64,000 nt of DNA from CAWDLX01 sp963753485 (lineage in GTDB: Bacteria; Actinomycetota; Actinomycetes; Mycobacteriales; Micromonosporaceae): the NCBI GenBank assembly GCA_963753485.1, contig CAVWCL010000007.1:262914-326913 (forward strand), given 5' to 3'. Below the pieces are notes generated by a model, which was given only the letters and a program-made list of their open reading frames with translations, had not been told where the DNA came from and searched no databases. Both the position numbers and the translations under genes were made by a program. Below are positions 1 through 8,436 of the stretch, piece by piece. Every line of letters begins with the position of its first letter. Position 1 is the stretch's first letter.

Positions 1-1115
1 TACCCCCGGTCGAGCGTGGCCGCCGGAGAGAGTGCCCGCAGCCGGGCCAGCGTGTGGTGCAGGTCCGCGGATGCCCGCTCGAGGCGGTGGCCCAGGCTCC
101 GGCCGGCCCGCCCCCGCAGGCCGGCGATCTGCTCGGCCCGCAGGTCGAGCATGGTGGCCGGGCGGGCGAGCACCGGCCGGCTGCGCACCGCGTCGATGCG
201 GTGCCGCTCGCGCTCGAGCAGGTGGTGGATCGCCCGGGTCAGGCGGGACCGGGCGGTGGCGATGAGACGCAGCTCGTCGGCGAGGTGGGGGACCGCGCGT
301 TTGGCCGCGTCGGTGGGCGTTGAGGCCCGCACGTCGGCGACGAAATCCACCAGCGGAGTGTCCGTCTCGTGGCCGATCGCTGAGATCACCGGCGTGGCGC
401 AGGCGAAGACGGCCCGGCACAGGTACTCGTCGGAGAACGGCAGCAGATCCTCGACGCCGCCGCCACCCCGGGCCATGATGATCACGTCGACGGACGGGTC
501 CCGGTCGAGTTCGGCGAGCGCGTCCACGACCTGGGTCACCGCCGACGGTCCCTGCACGGCCACGTTGAGGACCCTGAACCGGACCGCCGGCCAACGCTGC
601 CGGGCGTTGGTGAGCACGTCGCGTTCGGCCGCGCTGGCCCGACCGGTGATCAGTCCCACCGTGCGCGGCAGGAACGGCGGTCGCCGCTTGCGGGCCGGGT
701 CGAAGAGCCCCTCGGCGGCCAGCTGTTTCTTGAGCTGTTCGAGGCGGGCGAGCAGCTCACCGAGCCCGACCTGGCGGATCTCGTCCGCGCGCAGCGATAG
801 CGTGCCCCGGCCCGGATAGAACTCGGGCCGGGCGTGCACCACGACCCGGGCGCCGTCGCCAAGGTTGGGCGCCCCGGTGTCGAGCACGTCGCGGTGCGCG
901 GTCACGGTGAGACTGATGTCGGCCGCGGGGTCGCGCAACGTGAGAAAGACCACGCTGGCGCCCGGGCGCCGGCTGACCTGGGCGATCTGGCCGTCGACCC
1001 AGACCCACCCGAGTCGCCCGATCCAGCCGGCGATCTTCTGGCTGACCACCCGTACCGGCCAGGGCTGCTCGGCCGTACTCCGGCCGTCGCCTGGTGGAGC
1101 CGGGTCGTCCCGCAC
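1..1115 (-). CDS. xseA: Exodeoxyribonuclease VII large subunit (3' end cut by window edge)
   Basis: Catalytic large subunit of exonuclease VII, which with XseB degrades single-stranded DNA in the cytoplasm. The visible ~371 residues open with an OB-fold segment (WIGRLGWVWVDGQIAQVS, about residues 33-50) and continue into the nuclease domain with the hallmark stretch MARGGGGVEDLLPFSDE near residue 210 and SAIGHETDTPLVDFVADV just after. A coiled-coil-like Arg/Leu-rich region follows before the edge. The GTG start at 1115 is the first start after an in-frame TAG at 1125-1127. It is divergent from ispH with a 68-bp gap that must hold both promoters. No stop is seen because the gene leaves the window; xseB would be expected just beyond it. 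Confidence 0.93.
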   Translation of the reverse strand, partial: MRDDPAPPGDGRSTAEQPWPVRVVSQKIAGWIGRLGWVWVDGQIAQVSRRPGASVVFLTLRDPAADISLTVTAHRDVLDTGAPNLGDGARVVVHARPEFYPGRGTLSLRADEIRQVGLGELLARLEQLKKQLAAEGLFDPARKRRPPFLPRTVGLITGRASAAERDVLTNARQRWPAVRFRVLNVAVQGPSAVTQVVDALAELDRDPSVDVIIMARGGGGVEDLLPFSDEYLCRAVFACATPVISAIGHETDTPLVDFVADVRASTPTDAAKRAVPHLADELRLIATARSRLTRAIHHLLERERHRIDAVRSRPVLARPATMLDLRAEQIAGLRGRAGRSLGHRLERASADLHHTLARLRALSPAATLDRG

Positions 1116-1183
1116 ACCGCCAGCCTAAGTCGGCCGCCGAGCGGGACCTGCGCCCGCCGCCGGTGTGCCGGCCCGCCCGTACC

Positions 1184-2203
1184 ATGGGGACCGTGACCGG
1201 GAAGAGGGTGCTCTTGGCCAAACCGCGTGGGTACTGCGCGGGCGTTGACCGCGCGGTGCAGACCGTGGTGGAGGCCCTCAAGCTCTACGGGCCACCGATC
1301 TACGTCCGCAAGGAGATCGTGCACAACCGGCACGTGGTGAGCACGCTGCAGGCCCAGGGTGCGATCTTCGTCGAGGAGACGGACGAGGTGCCGACCGGCG
1401 CGATCGTCGTCTTCTCCGCCCACGGTGTCGCTCCTTCGGTCTATGACCAGGCCCGGGCGCGCGACTTGAAGACCATCGACGCCACCTGCCCGCTGGTGAC
1501 CAAGGTGCACCAGGAGGCGAAGCGGTTCGCCGCCGACGACTTCGACATCCTGTTGATCGGCCACGACGGGCACGAGGAGGTGGTCGGTACCGCGGGCGAG
1601 GCGCCGGAGCACGTCCAGCTCGTCGACGGCCCGGACGGCGTGGAGAAGGTCCAGGTACGCGATCCGGCGAAGGTGGTCTGGCTCTCCCAGACGACGCTCT
1701 CGGTCGACGAGACGATGCAGACCGTCGCCCGGCTCCGGCAGCGGCTGCCGCTGCTGCAGTCGCCGCCGAGCGACGACATCTGCTACGCGACCTCCAATCG
1801 TCAGCAGGTCGTGAAGGAGATCGCGCCGCAGTGCGACGTGGTGATCGTCGTCGGCTCACGCAACTCCTCCAACTCGGTCCGGCTCGCCGAGGTCGCCGTC
1901 ACCGCCGGCGCGCGGGCCTCCCATCTGGTCGACTTCGCCGCCGAGATCGAGGACGGGTGGCTCGCCGGCGCGAGCACGGTCGGCCTCACCTCCGGCGCGA
2001 GCGTCCCGGACGAGCTGGTCATGCAGGTGCTCGACCACCTCGCCGCCCGCGGGTTCGATCAGGTCGCTGAGGTGACCACTGCGACCGAGAAGCTCGTCTT
2101 CTCACTGCCGCAGGAGCTCAAGCGCGACATGCGCTCGGCGGCTGCGACGCGGGCCGAGGCCGCCGCTGCGCTCGCCGCCGGCCTGGGTACGCCCGCCGGC
2201 TAG
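1184..2203 (+). CDS. ispH: 4-hydroxy-3-methylbut-2-enyl diphosphate reductase
   Basis: Last enzyme of the MEP isoprenoid pathway: reduces HMBPP to IPP and DMAPP using a [4Fe-4S] cluster, in the cytoplasm. The 339-residue product has the three cluster cysteines in their usual contexts (GYCAGVDRAV near the N terminus, DATCPLV about residue 103, DICYATSNRQ about residue 202) and the substrate-binding histidines (IVHNRHVV, GHDGHEE). The ATG at 1184 is chosen because conserved sequence (KRVLLAKPRGYCAG) starts just after it; the frame stays open about 30 codons upstream but into the xseA promoter and start. A GTG at 1193 is an alternative. A short Ala-rich tail follows the conserved domain. Confidence 0.95.
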   Translation: MGTVTGKRVLLAKPRGYCAGVDRAVQTVVEALKLYGPPIYVRKEIVHNRHVVSTLQAQGAIFVEETDEVPTGAIVVFSAHGVAPSVYDQARARDLKTIDATCPLVTKVHQEAKRFAADDFDILLIGHDGHEEVVGTAGEAPEHVQLVDGPDGVEKVQVRDPAKVVWLSQTTLSVDETMQTVARLRQRLPLLQSPPSDDICYATSNRQQVVKEIAPQCDVVIVVGSRNSSNSVRLAEVAVTAGARASHLVDFAAEIEDGWLAGASTVGLTSGASVPDELVMQVLDHLAARGFDQVAEVTTATEKLVFSLPQELKRDMRSAAATRAEAAAALAAGLGTPAG

Positions 2204-2265
2204 TTGATCATCGGGGCCGCGTGCCCTCGCTGTGTACCGTCGAAAGCGAGGAGGGGGCGGTGCAC

Positions 2266-3000
2266 ATGTTCGGGCGCAGGCGCAGGGAACGGGAGCTGGC
2301 GGACGCGCGGGAGGAGGCCCTGCGCTGGTACGAGCGTCTGGGCGGGCAGATCGCCAACCTGCCCTCGGGCGATGACCGCGCGGTGAAGCAGGCGATGGTC
2401 GACGCCGGTGAGCGCTACAACGCGGCCGGCGCACAGCTGGACCGGGCCGAGACACCCAAGCAGTTCGGGCTGGCCCGGGAGACGACCCTGGCGGGTCTGG
2501 CCTACATCCGGGCCGCGCGTCTGGCCATGGGCCTGGACCCGGGACCTGAGCTGCCGGCGCTCGCCGCGCAACGCGGTGTGGGCGCGATCACCGAAGAGCG
2601 CGAGGTCGACCTCGACGGTCGCCGCTACCGGGCGTCGCCACAACCGGCCGGCGACACCCCGTACTACCACCCCGGCGGGCGGGTGCAGGGCCGCCCGGTT
2701 CCGGCTGGCTGGTACTCCGAACCGTGGTGGCACTCGGCGCTGGCCACCGGGGCCGGGGTCGTCGGCGGTCTGCTGCTCTTCGACGCCCTCGCCGGCGGCT
2801 TCTCCGATGGCGGCTACGACCAGGGCTACCAGCAGGGCCTCGAGGACGCCGACGACCACGGTTGGGACCCGGGCGGCAGTGCCGACGGTGGAGCGGACGG
2901 CGGCGGCGCCTCGGGCTACGATGCGGCCAGCTACGACGGCGGTGACGTCGACGCCGGCGATTTCAGCGGCGACTTCGGTGGTGACGTCGGCGGCTTCTGA
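2266..3000 (+). CDS. Conserved hypothetical protein with Gly/Asp-rich C-terminal tail
   Basis: I do not recognise a named family. The N-terminal half (to about residue 110) is charged and probably helical. A linker with Tyr and Pro (TPYYHPGG) leads to one hydrophobic segment (SALATGAGVVGGLLLFDALA, about residues 162-181). The last 60 residues are almost entirely Gly, Asp and aromatic residues (FSGDFGGDVGGF at the end), a low-complexity tail like those seen on small membrane proteins next to a single anchor. Start: AGGAGGGG at 2249-2256 serves either GTG 2260 or ATG 2266; ATG is chosen. The gene follows ispH by 62 bp on the same strand and may be cotranscribed. Confidence 0.7.
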   Translation: MFGRRRRERELADAREEALRWYERLGGQIANLPSGDDRAVKQAMVDAGERYNAAGAQLDRAETPKQFGLARETTLAGLAYIRAARLAMGLDPGPELPALAAQRGVGAITEEREVDLDGRRYRASPQPAGDTPYYHPGGRVQGRPVPAGWYSEPWWHSALATGAGVVGGLLLFDALAGGFSDGGYDQGYQQGLEDADDHGWDPGGSADGGADGGGASGYDAASYDGGDVDAGDFSGDFGGDVGGF

Positions 3001-3008
3001 CCGGCCGG

Positions 3009-3614
3009 TCAGACGTGCGAGGCGGTGGCGACCGGGCCGGGCGGCAGCGCCGGATCCACCACCACGACCCGGTCCGTCTCATCCAGCCGGTACCCGACGC
3101 CCCGCACCGTCGCGATCGACGGGCCCCGGTCGCCGAGCTTCTGTCTCAGCCGGCGTACGTGCACGTCGACCGTGCGCCCGCCGCCCCCGAACTCGTACCC
3201 CCACACGGTTTGCAGCAACTGCCCGCGGGTGAACACGTGGCGCGGATGGGTGGCGAGGAAGAGCAGCAGGTCGTACTCGCGGCGGGGCAGCTCCAGCGGG
3301 GTGCCGTCGAGTTCGGCCACGTACTCCTGGGTGAGGATCCGCAGCGGGGCATGCTCGGCCCCGGCCTCATCGTCGAGGTAGTCGAACCCGGCCGTCATCT
3401 CGTCATCGGCTCCTCGGCCGGGCGCGGCGGCGACGGTCACCGCCGCCGACCCGATCTCCCGGACGGCGGCGACGAGCGGTGCGATCGCGGAGATGGCTTC
3501 AGCGCCGCGGACGGTGATCGAGACGATGACCTCGGCGGTGTCATCGGCTCCCAGAATGGCGAGGTGGGACGGGTGCCGCGGACGCGTACGGGGCCCGCGC
3601 GGCACGGCGCTCAT
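3009..3614 (-). CDS. Winged-helix transcriptional regulator (OmpR/PhoB-type DNA-binding domain, no receiver)
   Basis: About 201 residues. The C-terminal half is a Trans_reg_C winged helix: LPRREYDLLLFLATHPRHVF, then RGQLLQTVWGYEF, then TVDVHVRRLRQKLGD and VRGVGYRLDE, in the order of PhoB-family DNA-binding domains. The N-terminal ~90 residues are not a response-regulator receiver: there is no phosphoacceptor Asp context, so the protein is probably not controlled by a cognate kinase through that domain. ATG 3614 is chosen because TTGGAG precedes it; the frame is open another 33 codons upstream but that segment is Arg/Pro-rich and unlike a domain. It lies downstream of valS on the same strand, with an AT-rich gap that probably carries its own promoter. 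Confidence 0.8.
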   Translation of the reverse strand: MSAVPRGPRTRPRHPSHLAILGADDTAEVIVSITVRGAEAISAIAPLVAAVREIGSAAVTVAAAPGRGADDEMTAGFDYLDDEAGAEHAPLRILTQEYVAELDGTPLELPRREYDLLLFLATHPRHVFTRGQLLQTVWGYEFGGGGRTVDVHVRRLRQKLGDRGPSIATVRGVGYRLDETDRVVVVDPALPPGPVATASHV

Positions 3615-3715
3615 GGGTACTCCAAGGGGTCGGGGGTGTCCGCCGAGTGACGGGTGCCCAGACCGGCTCGGATTGGCCTCGGCCAACGCTAGTCGTGCGT
3701 AGCGCATGGGCATAG

Positions 3716-3775
3716 TTACCCCGCGTGATTCTTTTCACTCATGTACATGTATCTATTACTCAGCGCGCGGTCTCC
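3716..3775. promoter_or_regulatory. AT-rich putative promoter/operator upstream of the winged-helix regulator
   Basis: A short stretch clearly richer in A and T than its surroundings lies between valS and the regulator gene. It contains the perfect 10-bp palindrome CATGTACATG at 3740-3749. Low local GC plus a palindrome just upstream of a regulator suggests a promoter with an autoregulatory operator; this is inference. Confidence 0.45.
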
Positions 3776-3777
3776 GG

Positions 3778-6405
3778 TTACTCAACAGGCGGCCACTCAC
3801 ACGACACCTCGAGGGAGCCCTCGGCCACCGGGCGGAGGTCGAGCCGGGCAATCCGGCCGGCCGCCCGCAGGTCGGCCGCGGCGTCGGCCACCCGCGCCAG
3901 TTCAGCCTCGCTACCGGTGACCGTTGCCCGGGCCACCTCGGCCCGCATCGACAGTTGCCGCAGTGACTTGGCCCGCCGGACCTGACCGAGCACCCCGGCC
4001 GCCACGGTGAGCACGATCGGGTCGCCACCGGTAGTCAGCTCGTCCGCGGTCGGCCACCCGCTGCGGTGCACCGATCCCGGCGCGTACCAGGACCAGATCT
4101 CCTCGGTGGCGAACGGCAGGAACGGCGCGAAGAGACGTAGCTGCACATCCAACGCCGCGTTCAGCGCGGCCCGGGCGGACAACGCCGCGTTCAGCGCGGC
4201 CCGGGCGGACAACGCCGCGTTCAGCGCGGCCCGGGCGGACAACGCCGCGTTCAGCGCGGCCCGGGCCGGGCCGGCCGGCGGGCCCTCCCCGTACGCTCGC
4301 TCCTTGACCAGCTCGAGATAGTCGTCGCAGAACCCCCAGAAGAACGACTCCGCGGCCGCGAGTGCGGCGGTGTGGTCGTATCCGGCGAACGCCTCGGTCG
4401 CGGTCTGCACCACCCGGCTCAGGGTGGCGAGCATCGCGAGATCCAGCGGTTCGCTCGGGGTTCCGGCTGGCCGACCGAAGCCGAGGACGAACGCGGACGC
4501 GTTGAGCAGCTTGGTGGCCAGCCGCCGGCCGACCTTCATCTGCGCCTCATCGAGCGCCAGGTCGACCCCGGGTCGGCCACTCGCCGCCCAATAGCGCACG
4601 GCGTCCGAGCCGTACCGCTCCAGCATCTCCAGCGGACCCTGCGCGTTGCCGACCGACTTGCCCATCTTCTTGCGTTCGGCGTCGACGATCCAGCCCGAGA
4701 TGTCCACGGTGTGCCAGGGCAGCTCGCCGTGCTCGGCCCGGGAGCGCACCAGGGTGGCGAAGAGCCAGGTCCGGATGATCTCGTGGGCCTGGGGTCGGAG
4801 GTCCATCGGGAACACTCGGTGGAACAGGTCGGGATCGCTCTCCCAACCGCTGACGATCTGCGGAGTCAGCGATGACGTCGCCCACGTGTCCATGACGTCC
4901 GGGTCGCCGACGAAGCCGCCGGGCTGACCCCGCTGGGACTCGGTGTACCCATCCGGCACCTCCGAGGATGGATCGACCGGCAGCCGGGACTCGTCAGCGG
5001 TGAGCGGCTCGGCGTAGTCGGGCTCGCCCTGGTCGTCGAGGCGGTACCAGACCGGGAACGGCACCCCGAAGAAGCGCTGCCGGCTGATCAGCCAGTCGCC
5101 GGTGAGCCCGTTCACCCAGTGCTCGTAGCGGTGGTGCATGTGCCCGGGCACCCAGGTCAACCGGCGGCCGAGCTCGAGCAGCTCGGCCCGCAGCTCGCGG
5201 TCGCGGCCGCCGTTGCGCAGGTACCACTGGCGGGTGCTCACGATCTCCAGCGGGTGCTCGCCCTTCTCGTAGAACTTGACCGGGTGGGTGATCGGGCGCG
5301 GCTCACCGATCAGGGCGCCGGCCTCGCGCAGCAGCTCGACCGTGCGCGAGCGGGCCCGGTTGATGCCCAGGCCGGCGAGCTCGGCGTACCGCTTCGGGTC
5401 GACCTCGGTGGGCGCGTCGGCGACCAGCCGCCCGTCCCGGCCGATCACGACCCGGGTGTCCAGTTGCAGATCCCGCCACCAGGTCACGTCCGTGAGGTCG
5501 CCGAATGTGCAGATCATGGCGAGCCCGGTGCCCTTCGCCGGGTCGGCCAGGTGGTGGGCGTGGATCGGCACCGGGGCACCAAAGACCGGGGTACGGGCGA
5601 GCGACCCGACCAGCCCGGAGTAGCGGCGGTCGTCGGGGTGGCAGACCAGGGCCACGCACGCGGGGAGCAGCTCCGGCCGGGTGGTGTCGATCTCCAGTGG
5701 CCCGGCCGGGCCGTCGAAGCGCAGCCGATGGTAGGCGCCCTGCCGTTCCCGATCCTCCAGCTCGGCCTGGGCGACCGCGGTGTTGAACGTGAGGTCCCAC
5801 AGCGTCGGCGCCTGTGCCGTGTACGCCTCCCCGCGGGCGAGGTTGCGCAGAAACGCGCGCTGCGAGGCGGTCCGTGCCCGGGTGCCGATCGTCGTGTACT
5901 GGTAGGCCCAGTCCACGCTGAGCCCGAGGTGTCGCCACAGCTGCTCGTACGCCTGCTCGTCCACGAGTGTCTGGCGGGTACAGAGTTCGACGAACGCGCG
6001 TCGGGAGATCGGGACCTGACGCCGGGGGTCCGGCTTCGCCGGCGGCACGGCGTCAGGATCGTAGGGCAGGGTGGGGTCGCACCGCACGCCGAAGTGGTGC
6101 TGCACCCGGCGCTCGCTCGGCAGGCCGTTGTCGTCCCAGCCGATCGGGTAGAAGACCTCCTTGCCCCGCATGCGCTGGAACCGGGCGATCGTGTCGGTGT
6201 GGGTGTAGGAGAAGACGTGTCCGATGTGGAGCAGGCCGGATACGGTGGGCGGGGGTGTGTCGATCGCGTAGACGTCCACCCGGTCCCGCGACCGGTCGAA
6301 CGCATACGTGCCCTCCTCCTGCCACCTGTGCGACCACCGCTGCTCGAGGCCCGCCAGGGTGGGCTTCGCCGGCACGCGGTACGCGTCGCGCGCGATATCC
6401 GTCAT
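3778..6405 (-). CDS. valS: Valyl-tRNA synthetase (archaeal-like short type) with an internal 30-bp repeat expansion
   Basis: Charges tRNA-Val; class I synthetase of 875 residues. Visible features: TPPPTVSGLLHIGHVFSYTH (HIGH motif within TPPPTVSG..HIGH, about residue 52), the CP1 editing domain, a KMGKS signature (ERKKMGKSVGN, about residue 578), and an anticodon-binding helical domain (DDYLELVKERAYG onward). The start MTDIARDAYRVPAKPT at 6405 is chosen because homologous sequence begins there; an upstream in-frame ATG at 6522 lies inside the preceding ABC gene. Two oddities: the serine of KMSKS is glycine, and the helical domain holds almost four in-frame copies of a 10-residue block (SARAALNAAL). 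The gene follows the ABC exporter by about 100 bp on the same strand. Confidence 0.95.
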   Translation of the reverse strand: MTDIARDAYRVPAKPTLAGLEQRWSHRWQEEGTYAFDRSRDRVDVYAIDTPPPTVSGLLHIGHVFSYTHTDTIARFQRMRGKEVFYPIGWDDNGLPSERRVQHHFGVRCDPTLPYDPDAVPPAKPDPRRQVPISRRAFVELCTRQTLVDEQAYEQLWRHLGLSVDWAYQYTTIGTRARTASQRAFLRNLARGEAYTAQAPTLWDLTFNTAVAQAELEDRERQGAYHRLRFDGPAGPLEIDTTRPELLPACVALVCHPDDRRYSGLVGSLARTPVFGAPVPIHAHHLADPAKGTGLAMICTFGDLTDVTWWRDLQLDTRVVIGRDGRLVADAPTEVDPKRYAELAGLGINRARSRTVELLREAGALIGEPRPITHPVKFYEKGEHPLEIVSTRQWYLRNGGRDRELRAELLELGRRLTWVPGHMHHRYEHWVNGLTGDWLISRQRFFGVPFPVWYRLDDQGEPDYAEPLTADESRLPVDPSSEVPDGYTESQRGQPGGFVGDPDVMDTWATSSLTPQIVSGWESDPDLFHRVFPMDLRPQAHEIIRTWLFATLVRSRAEHGELPWHTVDISGWIVDAERKKMGKSVGNAQGPLEMLERYGSDAVRYWAASGRPGVDLALDEAQMKVGRRLATKLLNASAFVLGFGRPAGTPSEPLDLAMLATLSRVVQTATEAFAGYDHTAALAAAESFFWGFCDDYLELVKERAYGEGPPAGPARAALNAALSARAALNAALSARAALNAALSARAALNAALDVQLRLFAPFLPFATEEIWSWYAPGSVHRSGWPTADELTTGGDPIVLTVAAGVLGQVRRAKSLRQLSMRAEVARATVTGSEAELARVADAAADLRAAGRIARLDLRPVAEGSLEVSCEWPPVE
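4151..4266. repeat. 30-bp in-frame tandem repeat inside valS
   Basis: Three identical 30-bp units (4151-4180, 4181-4210, 4211-4240) plus 26 bp of a fourth (4241-4266), each beginning AACGCCGCGTTCAGCGCGGC. Each unit encodes ten residues (ARAALNAALS in rotation) of the helix in the anticodon-binding domain where one copy would be expected. Exact identity of the units shows a recent slippage or recombination expansion. Confidence 0.97.
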
Positions 6406-6457
6406 GGCGGACAGGCTAGGCCCACCGGGTGGTGCCGGCGACCGTATTCCCCGCGCC

Positions 6458-6506
6458 GCGCGGCGGTGTTGCGCGGCGGTATTGCGCGACGGTGTTGCGC
6501 GGCGGT
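6458..6506. repeat. 13-bp tandem repeat between ABC exporter gene and valS
   Basis: Four successive units of 13 bp (GCGCGGCGGTGTT and variants; the last truncated to 10 bp) at 6458-6470, 6471-6483, 6484-6496 and 6497-6506. The array starts directly after the stop codon of the upstream ABC gene on the minus strand and lies in the valS leader region. Confidence 0.85.
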
Positions 6507-8356
6507 CAGAGCAGGCTGTCATTCCATTGCTGATGCAGGGTGGCGTAGCGGCCGCCCTCGGCCCGCAGCGCCGCCGGTGACCCGTCCTCGACGACCCGGC
6601 CGGCCTCGACCACGAGGACCCGGTCGGCGATCTCCACCGTTGACAGCCGGTGGGCGATCACGAACGCGGTCCGTCCGGACAGGATTGTCAGCAGCGCCCG
6701 CTGCACCAGCCGCTCCGACGGGATGTCCAGCGACGAGGTCGCCTCGTCGAGGATGAGCACCGCCGGGTCGGCGAGGAAGGCGCGAGCGAACGCGACCAGC
6801 TGCCGCTGCCCGGCCGAGAGTCGGCCGCCCCGCTTGCGCACGTCGGTGTCGTAGCCCTCGGGCAGCGCACCGATGAAACCGTCGGCGCCGATCGCCCCGG
6901 CGGCCGCCCGTACCTCGTCCGGACTCGCCTGGGGTCGGCCGAACGCGATGTTCTCGGCGATGGTGCCGGAGAAGAGGAAGTTCTCCTGGGTCACCATGAC
7001 CACCGCCCGTCGCAGCTCCTCCTCGGCGACCTGGCGCAGGTCGACTCCGTCGAGCCGGACCGCGCCGGTGACCGGGTCGTAGAAGCGGGCGACCAGCTTG
7101 GCGACGGTCGACTTGCCGGCACCGGTGGCGCCGACGAGGGCGACCGTCTGGCCCGCGGGGATCACCAGGTCCAGCGTGTGCAGCACGGTGCGGTCCGGCC
7201 GGTAGCCGAAGCGGACCCGGTCGAAGGCGACCTCGCCGCGAGCGGTCTCACCGGCCGGGGCGAGCGGCGTCGGGCGGGTCGGCTCCGGAACCCCCTGCTC
7301 CTCCTGCAGCACCCCGGAGAGCTTCTCCAGCGCCGCGGTCGCGGACTGCAGCGCGTTGTAGAACTGGCTGAGCTCCTGCATCGGCTCGAAGAAGCGGCGT
7401 AGGTAGAGCAGGAACGCAGCGAGCACGCCGACCTCCATCGCCCCGCCCAGCACCCGGTAGGCACCGTAGGTGAGCACCACCGCGATGGTGACGTTGCCGA
7501 TGACCTTGATGCCGGGCGCGAACAGGGCGATGAGCCGCGCGGCGACCAGGTTCGCCGCCCGGTACTCGTCGTTGACCACCTCGAAGATCTGCTGGTTGCG
7601 TGGCTCCCGGCGAAACGCCTGGACCGCGCGGATGCCGCCGAGCGATTCCACGAAATGGACGATGACCAGCGCGACCGCCTCCCGGGTGCGCCGGTACGCC
7701 TTCGCCGAGGCGTGCCGGAACCAGTTCGACAGCCACAACAGGAACGGGAAGGAGAGCATCGTGACCAGCGCCAGCGGCGCATCCAGCACCAGCAGGATCA
7801 CCGCGATGGAGACCACCGAGAGCGCGGCCAGCACCAGATCCTCGATACCGCCGTCGACCAGCTCGGAGATGGTGTCCATGTCGGAGGTCAGCCGGGAGAC
7901 CATCCGGCCCGAGGTGTAGCGCTCGTGGAAAGCGATCGAGAGCCGCTGGAAGTGCCGGTACACCCGGCGGCGCAGCTCGAGCAGGATGGACTGACCCACC
8001 CGGCCGGAGATCGTGAGGAAGCCCCGCTTGCCCAGGTACTCGGCGATCGCGGCCACGCCGAACGCGGCCGCGAGCCCGAACAGCACCGACGGGTGACCGG
8101 CGCGCAGCGGGGGGATGCCGTTGTCGATGCCGAGCATCACCAGGTACGGCCCGGCCATGGCGGCGCCGTTCTGCAGCAGGAGTAGCGCGACCACAATGAC
8201 CAGTGCCCGCCGGTGCGGGGTGAGCAGCGAACCGAGCAGCGTGCGGGTGGACGCCCGCAGCCGGATGCTGGCCTTTTCGTCCGGCGCCTCGGCCTCGGTG
8301 CGTTCGGCATCGCTCTCCGCCGCCACGCCGCGCCATTGCTCGACATCCAGACTCAT
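6506..8356 (-). CDS. ABC exporter, fused permease/ATPase, catalytically competent half
   Basis: 616 residues: an N-terminal cytoplasmic extension, six transmembrane helices (about residues 45-330, e.g. ALVIVVALLLLQNGAAMAGP), then a nucleotide-binding domain. The NBD has Walker A GATGAGKST, Q-loop VTQENFLFSG, signature LSAGQRQ, Walker B VLILDEATSSLD with the catalytic Glu, and switch His in VIAHRLSTV. It therefore carries the intact ATPase residues. The partner gene lies upstream with a degenerate site, so the two probably form a heterodimeric exporter like the B-type multidrug/lipid exporters found as gene pairs in actinobacteria (for example mycobacterial Rv1272c-Rv1273c). Substrate unknown. 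The ATG start overlaps the stop of a 27-codon open frame (ATGA). Confidence 0.93.
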   Translation of the reverse strand: MSLDVEQWRGVAAESDAERTEAEAPDEKASIRLRASTRTLLGSLLTPHRRALVIVVALLLLQNGAAMAGPYLVMLGIDNGIPPLRAGHPSVLFGLAAAFGVAAIAEYLGKRGFLTISGRVGQSILLELRRRVYRHFQRLSIAFHERYTSGRMVSRLTSDMDTISELVDGGIEDLVLAALSVVSIAVILLVLDAPLALVTMLSFPFLLWLSNWFRHASAKAYRRTREAVALVIVHFVESLGGIRAVQAFRREPRNQQIFEVVNDEYRAANLVAARLIALFAPGIKVIGNVTIAVVLTYGAYRVLGGAMEVGVLAAFLLYLRRFFEPMQELSQFYNALQSATAALEKLSGVLQEEQGVPEPTRPTPLAPAGETARGEVAFDRVRFGYRPDRTVLHTLDLVIPAGQTVALVGATGAGKSTVAKLVARFYDPVTGAVRLDGVDLRQVAEEELRRAVVMVTQENFLFSGTIAENIAFGRPQASPDEVRAAAGAIGADGFIGALPEGYDTDVRKRGGRLSAGQRQLVAFARAFLADPAVLILDEATSSLDIPSERLVQRALLTILSGRTAFVIAHRLSTVEIADRVLVVEAGRVVEDGSPAALRAEGGRYATLHQQWNDSLL

Positions 8357-8436
8357 GACCCCGCCTCGCTGCGCTCGCCGGCGTCATGAGGCTCTACGAC
8401 GCTGAGCCCAATGATTCGCTCGCTGCGCTCACTCAT
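8353..8436 (-). CDS. Putative 27-residue bridging minicistron between the two ABC exporter genes
   Basis: Between the two ABC genes the minus strand reads ATG (8436-8434) overlapping the upstream TGA as ATGA, then a continuous frame MSERSERIIGLSVVEPHDAG followed by ERSEAGS, then TGA (8355-8353) overlapping the ATG of the next gene, again as ATGA. Thus the whole intercistronic sequence is one open frame joined to both genes by 4-nt overlaps. The peptide has no domain I recognise; GAGCGCAGCGAG occurs twice. The junction motif GTCATGAGT is present at both ends, as if duplicated on insertion. It may serve only to relay ribosomes; whether the peptide is made or functions is unknown. Confidence 0.5.
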   Translation of the reverse strand: MSERSERIIGLSVVEPHDAGERSEAGS

